Shown here piece after piece: positions 1-5,980 of a stretch of 9,720 bases of DNA. The position numbers were made by a program, and so were the translations under genes. The stretch's first letter is position 1, and every line of letters begins with the position of its first letter. Source of the stretch: Thermoleophilaceae bacterium (lineage in GTDB: Bacteria; Actinomycetota; Thermoleophilia; Solirubrobacterales; Thermoleophilaceae); NCBI GenBank assembly GCA_013813135.1, contig JACCSF010000366.1, positions 1 through 9,720 on the forward strand. The letters run 5' to 3'. Below the pieces are notes generated by a model. It searched no databases and was not told the DNA's origin. It saw nothing but the letters and a program-made list of their open reading frames with translations.

Positions 1-498
1 GGCCACACCCATCCCGAAGGTTCCGAGGCCGACGGCCTCGCGCTCGCGCACGAAGCGCCCCCCGGCCAGCTCCTCGCGCGCCTCATCGTCGACCGCCGCG
101 GCGTGCAGCGTGGCGCGGACCCGGTCCCTCAACGCGGCGCCGCTCTTGCCGGTCTCGCTCGCGATCGCCTCCGCGCAGTCGGCCAGCGCCGACGTCAGTG
201 AGCGCTCCTCGGCCATCGTCTCCCGCAGGACGGCGGGGTCGCCCCCGGACAAGAGCTCTTCGTGTGCCTCGCGCAGGCGTTGCCCCGTTTCGAGCAGCGC
301 GCCAGTCTCCGCCCGGCGCCGGCGCACCGCCTGGTTGAGCGCCCACGCGCCCGCGGTCGGCTTGCGCAGCGCCTTGACCCGCCCGCCGGCCTCGCGATCG
401 CCGGCGCGGATCAGGCGCCGCGCAAGCTCGTCGCGCTCGTGCACGAACTCGTCGAGCGGCGTGCCGTAGAGCCGGTCGATTTCCGCATCGAGATCCAT
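1..498 (-). CDS. Conserved actinobacterial protein of unknown function (C-terminus beyond window edge)
   Basis: The reading frame is open for 166 codons from an ATG at 498 to the window edge, so the C-terminal part is missing. I recognise the N-terminal pattern (MDLDAEIDRLYGTPLDEF, then VKALRKPTAGAWALNQ at residues 41-56) from uncharacterised actinobacterial proteins, but know of no assigned function. The visible part is almost entirely charged, Arg/Glu/Ala-rich helix: residues 18-45, 57-83 and 98-150 look coiled-coil-forming. There is no signal peptide or membrane segment. It starts 25 bp after the stop of the debranching-enzyme gene on the same strand, so the two are probably co-transcribed. 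The upstream TAGG is only a weak ribosome-binding site. The ATG was chosen because the conserved N-terminus begins there. That it is a real gene is fairly sure; its role is unknown. Confidence 0.8.
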   Translation of the reverse strand, partial: MDLDAEIDRLYGTPLDEFVHERDELARRLIRAGDREAGGRVKALRKPTAGAWALNQAVRRRRAETGALLETGQRLREAHEELLSGGDPAVLRETMAEERSLTSALADCAEAIASETGKSGAALRDRVRATLHAAAVDDEAREELAGGRFVREREAVGLGTFGMGVA

Positions 499-523
499 CG
501 CGAAGAGCCTACGCGCCGGCGGC

Positions 524-2671
524 TCAGGTCACCTGGACCTCGCCGCCGTAGTCCACCACCAGCTCCAGCTCGCCTTCCACGGAGGCGTCGACGAGCTCGA
601 CGTCGTCGCCCGACCGCTCGAAGCGCAGGTCGACGGAGGCCCCCGCCACGCGCAGCGCCTCCACCTGCAGCCACTCGAGCCGGAGCGGCAGCGCGGGGCG
701 CACGACCCGCAGCCGTCGCGACAGCCCATCCGCGTGAAGACCCAAGCCGGTCGACAGCAGGTAGGGAATCGCGCCGGCGGCCCAAGCCTGCGGGCGGCAC
801 GCCACGGGATACGGGACGGGGCTCTCGCCGGGCCTGCGCTCGTGCCCCCCGAACAGCTCGGGCAGCCGGAAGTCCGCGAACCGCGACGACGCTTCCAGCA
901 GCGCGCCGAAGAGCCGGTCGAAGTCCTTGTCGAAGCCGTACTCACGCAGCCCGCAGGCGATCAGGGCGTTGTCGTGCGGCCAGACCGACCCCATGTGGTA
1001 GCCGATCGGGTTGTAGGCGGGATGCCCCGCGGCGAGCGTGCGCACGCCCCACCCGCTGAACATCCGCTCGCCCATCAGCACGTCGCGGACGCGGCGCGCG
1101 CGCCCGCGCGAGATCGCCCCGGCCCAGAGCAGATGCCCCGGATTCGAGGTGAGCGCCGAACCCGGTCGTTTCTCCCCGTCCAGCCCGATGGCGTAGGAGG
1201 CGGCGCCCGGAGCCCAGAACTGCTCGAGCGCCGGCTGGAGCCGATCGGCGCGGGCGCGCAGGCGCTCGGCGCGCTCGCCGTCGCCGTCGAGCTCGAACAG
1301 CCGCGCCACCCCGCGCAGCGCCCGGATCGCGTAGCCCTGCACCTCGACCACCGCGACCGGCGGCTCGAGCGGAGTGCCGTCCGCGTAGGGCACGCCGTCC
1401 CGGGAGTCCCTCCAGCCCTGGTTGACCAACCCCTGAGGCGCTCGCCGCAGGTATTCGATCAGGCCGTCGCCGTCGATATCGCCGTACCGCTCCATCCAGT
1501 CGAGCGCCGCGTCCACCTGGGGCCGCAGCTCGTGGAACAGGTCGAGGGTGCCCGACCAGCCGGCGTGGTCGGAGAGCAGCGACAGCCACAGCGGCGTGGC
1601 GTCGGCAGTGCCGTAGTAACGCGCGAACGGCGTCTCGCCCAGGGCCGCCGGCTCGCCGACGCGCAGCTCGTGCAGGACCCGCCCGGGCTGCTCGTCGCGC
1701 GTGTCGTCGACCTCGCGGCCCAGCAGGCCGCCGAGCAGGCGCAGCGTGTCGGCCGCGACTTCGGGCCCGAAGGCCAGCATCTGCATGGCGCCGATCAGCC
1801 CGTCGCGTCCGAACAGCGTCGCGTACCACGGCACGCCTGCCGAGTAGTAGGAGCGCCCATCGAGCTGCGAGCGCAGCATGTCCAGGTCCCGAAGCGAGCG
1901 GGCGAGCACGCGGTCGAACAGCTCGTCGTGCGACCTGATGCGCGTCCGGTCGCGCGCCGTCCGGGGCGCGGCGCAGCCCGCCGGCCCGTCGGGGAGCTCG
2001 GATGCGGTGAAATCGATCGTCAACTCGCTCGTACCCTCGGCCGGGACGTCGACCTCGAAACGCAGAACCGCTGTCGCCGCGGTGTGCTGCCCCGCGCCCG
2101 GCGCCAGCTCGGCGACGGCCGGCTCCACGCTCGGCTCGATGGCGGTGGTCCTCAGTACGCCGTCGCGCCCGAGCTCCGAGAAGCGCAGGCCCGTGCCGTC
2201 ACGCTCGACGCGCGCGCGCGGGCGCTCGGATGGCGCAACGATTCCGCGCGCCACAAGCATCGGCTTGAAGTCCGCGGCCAGCTGAACCTCGAGTCGCAGA
2301 CGGACGGTCTGCCCGTGGTGATTGCAGAGTGCCAGGCGCTCGCGCAGCGAGCCGGGCGCGCGCACGAGGCGCTCGCAGCGCAGCGACACCGATTGGGCGG
2401 GCAGGCTCTCACCCGGGGCGACCGGCAGCTCCGGGTTGGTCATGTCGTGGAGAGTTCTGGTGCCGAGGGCGTCGGAGGCCTGCAGCAGTGCGGGCGACTC
2501 GCCGTTCACCAGCAGCCGGTACCCCGACAGGAAGCGGCAGTCGCGATACCACAGGCCGAAGGCATGCTCGTCATCCAAGGGGAGCCCGCCACCCCGCCGG
2601 GTTACGAGGAAGACGTTCTCGTCCTTGATCACCAGCGTGTCGGAGAGGTCGGCTTCGATCGCCCTGGTCAT
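524..2671 (-). CDS. Glycogen-debranching-type amylo-alpha-1,6-glucosidase
   Basis: A 715-residue, probably cytoplasmic protein. Family members hydrolyse alpha-1,6 branch points of glycogen-like glucans. Residues about 8-200 match the N-terminal domain of bacterial debranching enzymes (GDE_N_bis type: DTLVIKDENVFLVTRRGG, then LWYRDCRFLSGY). From about 245 to 650 there is an (alpha/alpha)-barrel with family hallmarks: AGVPWYATLFGRDGL at 278-292, ARYYGTADATPLWL at 350-363, DIDGDGLIEY at 398-407, NQGWRDSRDG at 417-426, and YNPIGYHMGSVWPHDNALIA at 553-572. The C-terminal 60 residues form a beta-rich tail. The frame stays open upstream to 2818, but the conserved sequence begins just after the ATG at 2671, which has a GGAAA-like site before it. 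An ATG at 2701 would add ten residues beginning M-G-G-A-G. The natural substrate (glycogen, maltodextrin or a trehalose-linked glucan) cannot be told from sequence. It appears to head a two-gene unit with the protein at 1-498. Confidence 0.93.
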   Translation of the reverse strand: MTRAIEADLSDTLVIKDENVFLVTRRGGGLPLDDEHAFGLWYRDCRFLSGYRLLVNGESPALLQASDALGTRTLHDMTNPELPVAPGESLPAQSVSLRCERLVRAPGSLRERLALCNHHGQTVRLRLEVQLAADFKPMLVARGIVAPSERPRARVERDGTGLRFSELGRDGVLRTTAIEPSVEPAVAELAPGAGQHTAATAVLRFEVDVPAEGTSELTIDFTASELPDGPAGCAAPRTARDRTRIRSHDELFDRVLARSLRDLDMLRSQLDGRSYYSAGVPWYATLFGRDGLIGAMQMLAFGPEVAADTLRLLGGLLGREVDDTRDEQPGRVLHELRVGEPAALGETPFARYYGTADATPLWLSLLSDHAGWSGTLDLFHELRPQVDAALDWMERYGDIDGDGLIEYLRRAPQGLVNQGWRDSRDGVPYADGTPLEPPVAVVEVQGYAIRALRGVARLFELDGDGERAERLRARADRLQPALEQFWAPGAASYAIGLDGEKRPGSALTSNPGHLLWAGAISRGRARRVRDVLMGERMFSGWGVRTLAAGHPAYNPIGYHMGSVWPHDNALIACGLREYGFDKDFDRLFGALLEASSRFADFRLPELFGGHERRPGESPVPYPVACRPQAWAAGAIPYLLSTGLGLHADGLSRRLRVVRPALPLRLEWLQVEALRVAGASVDLRFERSGDDVELVDASVEGELELVVDYGGEVQVT

Positions 2672-2738
2672 ACCTATTTCCGTTGACCCTGCCCCCCCCA
2701 TTTGGGCTACCTTCGTCGGCGCCCGTCGAGCGCGGGAG

Positions 2739-2744
2739 AGGATA
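2739..2744 (-). promoter_or_regulatory. Possible -10 element for the debranching-enzyme gene
   Basis: On the minus strand this reads TATCCT, matching the actinobacterial TAnnnT -10 pattern, about 67 bp before the chosen ATG at 2671. It lies in the 182-bp divergent region, where a promoter for this gene is expected. No clear -35 hexamer lies 16-18 bp further upstream. Apart from this element and the one serving the plus-strand neighbour, I see nothing else in 2672-2853 except a run of eight C at 2692-2699. Confidence 0.25.
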
Positions 2745-2839
2745 TGGCGCCTGTTCGCTCCGCGCTGCCGCCTCGGCTGCAGGACAAGGGCCCGGCGCGG
2801 CGGACCGGGAGCGGGCACCGAGACACGGCCCCGGCACCA

Positions 2840-2845
2840 TAATAT
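2840..2845 (+). promoter_or_regulatory. Probable -10 element of a leaderless transcript for the MpsC-family gene
   Basis: TAATAT (overlapping CATAAT at 2838-2843) fits the TAnnnT consensus and is a conspicuous AT-rich patch in very GC-rich surroundings. Only 8 nt separate it from the ATG at 2854, and there is no Shine-Dalgarno sequence. Transcription would therefore start at or next to the start codon, giving a leaderless mRNA, which is common in actinobacteria. No -35 hexamer is recognisable. Confidence 0.5.
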
Positions 2846-2853
2846 TCGGGTGA

Positions 2854-3222
2854 ATGAACCCCAGTCCCGCTCCCGACCTCGATTCGCGGCACGGTGAGGA
2901 GCTCGCCGAGGTGACGAACGGCATCGTCCAGCTGTTCAGCGAGTACTACGGGAGGGGCCCGACGCGGGCCAAGAGCTATCTGCTCGACGACACCTACCTG
3001 GTCACCGTTCTGCGCGACACGATGACCACGGTCGAGCAGACGCTCGTCAAGAACGGACACGCCGCTCAGGTGCGCAGCGTCCGGCTCACCTTCCAGGAAG
3101 CGATGGCTGATTCGTTCATGGCCGTGGTCGAGAAGGCGCTCGGCCGGCGGGTGGCGGCGTACCACAGCCAGCTGCTCGTGGACCCCGACATCGGCTTCGA
3201 GATGTTCGTCCTGGAGGGGTGA
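2854..3222 (+). CDS. MpsC/DUF2294-family protein
   Basis: A soluble 122-residue protein without signal peptide or membrane segment, matching the DUF2294 family, later linked to MpsC of the staphylococcal membrane-potential-generating system MpsABC. Recognisable family features are an N-terminal helix (EELAEVTNGIVQLFSEYYGRGPTRAKSYL, residues 15-43, with the conserved Y-G-R-G-P turn), DDTYLVTVLRDTMTTVEQTL at 45-64, the VRLTFQEAMADSFMAVVE helix at 76-93, and GRRVAAYHSQLLVDPDIG at 97-114. Length is normal for the family. Its partner genes mpsA and mpsB are not here, so a role in ion-driven membrane potential should not be assumed. It is divergent from the debranching-enzyme gene, and its stop lies 2 bp from the stop of the convergent DUF1360 gene, leaving no room for a separate terminator. 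The mRNA is probably leaderless. The family call is firm; the biochemical role is unknown. Confidence 0.88.
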   Translation: MNPSPAPDLDSRHGEELAEVTNGIVQLFSEYYGRGPTRAKSYLLDDTYLVTVLRDTMTTVEQTLVKNGHAAQVRSVRLTFQEAMADSFMAVVEKALGRRVAAYHSQLLVDPDIGFEMFVLEG

Positions 3223-3224
3223 GC

Positions 3225-3572
3225 TCAGATGCCGCCCAGGCCGCGGTCCTCCGCGGCCTTGTAGGCGATCTGCAGGAAGTCGGAGATCGTCAGGCCGGTG
3301 AGCACCGACGCCGTGAAGCGGGTCCCGCGCGGCGCCACGACCATGCCGACGTTGAAGCCTCCGGAGATCCACATGCCCAGGCAGTAGGGGCAGACGAGCA
3401 ACTCGCCGATCGTGCGCCTCCAGCCGCGCCCGCGGGCGCGCTCCTCCACCTCGGCCGGGCCGCCGGGCTCCTCGAACTCGGTGAACGGCGCCCGCGCGAA
3501 CGCGGTGATCTTGTCCGCATAGCCCGAGTAGGCCGCCCCATCTGAGCTGGTGTCGGGTGTCTCCACGGTCAC
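3225..3572 (-). CDS. DUF1360-family membrane protein, short at the N-terminus
   Basis: A 115-residue protein of unknown function. The core matches DUF1360: TAFARAPFTEFEEPGGPAEV at residues 23-42, the GELLVCPYCLGMWISGG signature at 56-72 with paired cysteines C61 and C64, and SDFLQIAYKAAE at 97-108. Two hydrophobic segments are visible, about 57-80 and 86-105. The relatives I remember start with a further membrane helix and a 'KLSRLIAKD'-like stretch before the APFT motif; only a short hydrophilic head is present here. The start is a GTG that overlaps the stop of the YihY gene (GTGA). GGAGG at 3583-3587 lies 10 nt upstream, inside that gene, so translation is probably coupled. Last gene of the minus-strand cluster beginning at 5888. 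The CxxC pair might bind metal or form a disulfide, but that is speculation. Confidence 0.85.
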   Translation of the reverse strand: MTVETPDTSSDGAAYSGYADKITAFARAPFTEFEEPGGPAEVEERARGRGWRRTIGELLVCPYCLGMWISGGFNVGMVVAPRGTRFTASVLTGLTISDFLQIAYKAAEDRGLGGI

Positions 3573-4516
3573 GAGTGGCTGTCCTCCATCTTGCGCGTGT
3601 CACGCGGCTCCACGAACGGCTCGGTGTCCTCCGGGCGCATACCCTGCTCGATCGCCCGGCCGCGTTCCAGCTCTGCGTTGAACTCCGCTCCGAGCAGAAT
3701 CATGATGTTCGAGATCCACAGCCATACCAGGAACACGATCGGCCCGGCGAGCGCACCGTAGGTCTTGTTGTAGGAGCCGAAGTTCCCCACGTAGAAGGCG
3801 AACGCCAGGGAGGCGATCACCCACCCGATCACGGCGAGGAGCCCACCGGGAGTGATCCAGCGGAAGCCCGGCTGCTTGACGTTCGGGGCGGCCCAGTAGA
3901 GCACCGCGAACATGACGCTCACCAGCACCAATAGCACCGGCCACTTGGCGATGTTCCACGCTTGTACGGCGGTGTCGCCCACGCCGATCAGGTTGCCGGC
4001 CTCCTCGGCGAGGCCACCGCTGAGCGTGACCCCGATCGCGCTCACCGCCGTGAGCACCATCAGCAGCACTGTGAGGCCGACCCGCAGAGGCAGGGTCTTC
4101 CAGAGCGGGCGGCCCTCTTCGATGTCGTAGATCGAGTTCGAGGCGCGCATGAAGGCGCCGATGTACCCCGACGCCGACCAGACCGCGCCGAGCAGGCCGA
4201 CGACGAAGAACGCGCCCGCGGCACCCTGGCTGCCCTGGATGTTCTCGATGGCGCTGGTGAAGACGTCTTTCGCCGGTCCCGGCGCGACGGTGCCGAGGTT
4301 GTCGATCAACGGCTGGGTAGCCGACTCGCCGATCAGCCCCAGCACCGACACGAGCACGATCAGCGCGGGGAAGATCGCGAGCACCGCGTAGTAGGTGAGC
4401 GCCGCCGCCCAGTCGGTCAGGTTGTCGTCGGAGAACTCGCTGACCGTGCGCTTCAACACTCCGATCCACGAGCGTCCCCTGAGGTCGGTCGGACCCTCGG
4501 CGGTCTCGCGTTCCAT
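3569..4516 (-). CDS. YihY/BrkB-family integral membrane protein
   Basis: A 315-residue inner-membrane protein of the YihY (formerly BrkB, once misassigned as RNase BN) family, whose transport or envelope role is unsettled. The family N-terminus is clear: DNLTDWAAALTYYAVLAIFP at residues 31-50. Six hydrophobic helices lie at roughly 39-63, 100-125, 146-168, 190-210, 222-246 and 257-277. Other family marks are WSASGYIGAFMRASNSIYD (113-131), LYWAAPNVK (206-214), the glycine-rich SYNKTYGALAGPIVFLVWLW (248-267) and LGAEFNAELER (275-285). The cytoplasmic tail is acidic, with EPRDTRK at 303-309. It starts at ATG 4516, 31 bp after the sigma-factor stop; GGGAG sits only 1 nt before the ATG, so initiation may depend on upstream translation. 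It overlaps the following DUF1360 gene by 4 bp. Confidence 0.93.
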   Translation of the reverse strand: MERETAEGPTDLRGRSWIGVLKRTVSEFSDDNLTDWAAALTYYAVLAIFPALIVLVSVLGLIGESATQPLIDNLGTVAPGPAKDVFTSAIENIQGSQGAAGAFFVVGLLGAVWSASGYIGAFMRASNSIYDIEEGRPLWKTLPLRVGLTVLLMVLTAVSAIGVTLSGGLAEEAGNLIGVGDTAVQAWNIAKWPVLLVLVSVMFAVLYWAAPNVKQPGFRWITPGGLLAVIGWVIASLAFAFYVGNFGSYNKTYGALAGPIVFLVWLWISNIMILLGAEFNAELERGRAIEQGMRPEDTEPFVEPRDTRKMEDSHS

Positions 4517-4535
4517 GCTCCCGGCTACCCGTCCT

Positions 4536-4559
4536 GAAGCCGCGTACTCAGGCGGCTTC
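4536..4559 (-). terminator. Perfect inverted repeat across the sigma-factor stop codon
   Basis: GAAGCCGC (4559-4552 on the minus strand) and GCGGCTTC (4543-4536) form a perfect 8-bp stem with an 8-nt loop that contains the TGA stop. No U-run follows, so it is not a standard intrinsic terminator. It could be a weak terminator, an mRNA-processing or stability element, or a device lowering expression of the downstream YihY gene relative to sigma. The repeat is seen directly; its function is inferred. Confidence 0.4.
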
Positions 4560-5609
4560 GGAGAGCGCCGCGACCTCGCGGAACTCCGCGAGCCGCTCGA
4601 GCGCCTTGTGCTCGATGCGGCGCACCCGCTCGGGCGACAGCCCGAGCCGCCGCCCGGCCTCGCGCAAGGGGGTGGGTTCGTCGCCGCTCAGCCCGTACCG
4701 CAACCCGATCACCTCGCGCTCCTGGTCGGGTAGCTGGTCCAGCGCCGCGCGCACGGTCTCGTCGCGCAGTCCGATCTCGACCTCCTCGTGCGGCTCGATC
4801 TCGTCGCTGGCGAGCAGGTCCCCAAGTTCGGTCTCTCCCTCCGCGCCGACCGGCCGCTCGAGGCTCGTGATCGTGCGCATCACCTCGCGCGTCTCGTTTA
4901 GTTCGTCGAGCGTGATCTCGGCGGCTGCGGCGACCTCAGCATCGGTGGGCGGACGGCCGTGCTGGGCTCCCAGCTCACGTTCCACTCGGACGATCTTGCG
5001 CTCGCGCTGGCCGATGTGCACCGGGACCCTGATCGTCCGGCCCTGGTTGGCGAGGCCGCGCTGGATCGCCTGGCGGATCCAGAAGGTCGCGTAGGTCGAG
5101 AACTTGTAGCCCTTGCGCCAGTCGAACTTCTCGGCTGCGCGGATCAGCCCGAGGATGCCCTCCTGGATCAGGTCGAGCAGCGCCAGCTGGTGTCCCTGGT
5201 ACTTCTTCGCGATCGACACGACGAGGCGCAGGTTGGAGTTGACCATGCGCTCCTTCGCCTCCAGGTCTCCGCGCTCGATGCGCTTGGCCAGCTCGACCTC
5301 TTCGGAGGCGGACAGCAACGGGTGGCGGCGAACGTCGCGCAGGAACAGCTGAAGGGTGTCGCTGGTCATAGTCGCCAGCTCGTCGTGGTTGTAGTGCGCG
5401 CCGGAAACTCGGTCGTTCCCGCAGTCGTCGCTCAGCTCGACGCCGCGCGCCTCGATTCGCTCCTGCAGCGTCTGGGCGTCCTCCTCGGGCAGCTCGAGCT
5501 CCTGCACGAGATCGGCGAGCTCGGACAGATTGACGCAGCCGCTCTCCTCCCCACGGTCGAGCAGGGCCTCGATTCGGCGTTCGGCGGAGCCGTCCGTCAT
5601 CGTCGGCAT
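4548..5609 (-). CDS. RpoD-like sigma-70 factor (principal or group 2)
   Basis: A 353-residue sigma-70 protein directing RNA polymerase to promoters. Domains in order: a short region-1.1-like helical bundle (residues 10-64), region 1.2 (83-115, DTLQLFLRDVRRHPLLSASE), region 2 (116-200, including NLRLVVSIAKKYQG, LDLIQEGILGLIRAAEKFDW and YKFSTYATFWIRQAI), region 3 (201-280, with GRPPTDAEVAAAAEIT), and region 4 (283-345, LPDQEREVIGLRYGL then the helix-turn-helix at 315-341). Against E. coli RpoD numbering, W433 is F176, T440 is Q183, R584 is P326 and Q589 is R331, while W434, Q437, E585 and R588 are kept. These changes fit a group 2 factor or a lineage-specific principal factor; I cannot decide which. 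The start could be ATG 5609 or ATG 5600, neither with a good ribosome-binding site. It lies 42 bp after the RHH gene, with which it is probably co-transcribed. Confidence 0.92.
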   Translation of the reverse strand: MPTMTDGSAERRIEALLDRGEESGCVNLSELADLVQELELPEEDAQTLQERIEARGVELSDDCGNDRVSGAHYNHDELATMTSDTLQLFLRDVRRHPLLSASEEVELAKRIERGDLEAKERMVNSNLRLVVSIAKKYQGHQLALLDLIQEGILGLIRAAEKFDWRKGYKFSTYATFWIRQAIQRGLANQGRTIRVPVHIGQRERKIVRVERELGAQHGRPPTDAEVAAAAEITLDELNETREVMRTITSLERPVGAEGETELGDLLASDEIEPHEEVEIGLRDETVRAALDQLPDQEREVIGLRYGLSGDEPTPLREAGRRLGLSPERVRRIEHKALERLAEFREVAALSEAA

Positions 5610-5651
5610 GGAGAAGGTCTACCCCGGGGCCAAGGACCGAAACCGGCGCGG

Positions 5652-5888
5652 TCAGTCCGAGTGGGGAGGCCGGCGCTCGGGACGCACGCGCAGGATCTCG
5701 TCGCGCAGCTCGCGCGCGCGATGGTGGGTTTGGCCGCCTTCCGCCCGCCGGAGGGGGTCGCTCTGGAGCGCCGCCTCCCGGACGTACTGCGCCACGCTCA
5801 GGCCGAGCTCGGCGCACTCGCTCTCGAGCGCCTCCCACAGGTCGGCCTCGAATCGCACGGTCGTCTGATGCACCTTGCGAGTCGCCAC
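5652..5888 (-). CDS. Small ribbon-helix-helix (CopG/Arc-like) protein
   Basis: A 78-residue protein. Residues 7-14 (HQTTVRFE) form the expected beta-strand, followed by two helices (DLWEALESECAELGLS and VAQYVREAAL), the ribbon-helix-helix layout of CopG/Arc-type DNA-binding proteins. A charged, Arg-rich tail follows (residues 41-78). Such proteins act as dimeric repressors, often of their own operon, or as antitoxins. No toxin gene is adjacent: the next gene, 42 bp downstream, is the sigma factor, so regulation of the sigma cluster is a reasonable but untested idea. The frame continues far upstream, but that part is antisense-type low-complexity sequence within the polymerase-gene region. I chose GTG 5888 because the conserved fold starts just after it and a TAnnnT promoter element lies 7 nt upstream. 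Confidence 0.75.
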   Translation of the reverse strand: MATRKVHQTTVRFEADLWEALESECAELGLSVAQYVREAALQSDPLRRAEGGQTHHRARELRDEILRVRPERRPPHSD

Positions 5889-5895
5889 GTCGGCG

Positions 5896-5901
5896 AGCGT
5901 A
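5896..5901 (-). promoter_or_regulatory. Probable -10 element of a leaderless transcript for the RHH gene
   Basis: On the minus strand this reads TACGCT, a TAnnnT match, followed by 7 nt and then the GTG at 5888. No Shine-Dalgarno sequence precedes that GTG. The spacing places the transcription start at the start codon, as expected for a leaderless mRNA. It would drive the RHH, sigma, YihY, DUF1360 cluster separately from the LigD genes. The 92-bp gap (5889-5980) shows no convincing terminator for the upstream polymerase gene. Confidence 0.4.
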
Positions 5902-5980
5902 TCGGGGGCCGAGGCGCCGGCGCAACCGGAATCGCTTTGCCCTCTCGCATGGCATGGCGGGCTTGCGACGCCCCTCGCGG

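Noticed and set aside
262..1059. Plus-strand frame of 265 codons
   Set aside because: The product is almost pure Arg/Ala/Pro low complexity and overlaps two minus-strand genes with recognisable proteins.
734..2686. Plus-strand open frame of 650 codons opposite the debranching-enzyme gene
   Set aside because: It is antisense to a clearly conserved enzyme, its translation is Arg/Gly/Pro/Ala/Val-rich with no recognisable domain, and long antisense frames are expected when third positions are nearly all G or C.
2672..2818. 49-residue N-terminal extension of the debranching enzyme
   Set aside because: It is a Pro/Arg-rich stretch in the divergent promoter region. The family N-terminus begins just after ATG 2671.
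3569..4516. Ribonuclease BN
   Set aside because: This old name for the YihY/BrkB family came from a misassignment. The sequence is an integral membrane protein with no nuclease motif.
5652..5888. Antitoxin of a toxin-antitoxin pair
   Set aside because: The RHH fold would allow it, but no small toxin-like gene lies on either side. The neighbours are a sigma factor and a DNA polymerase.
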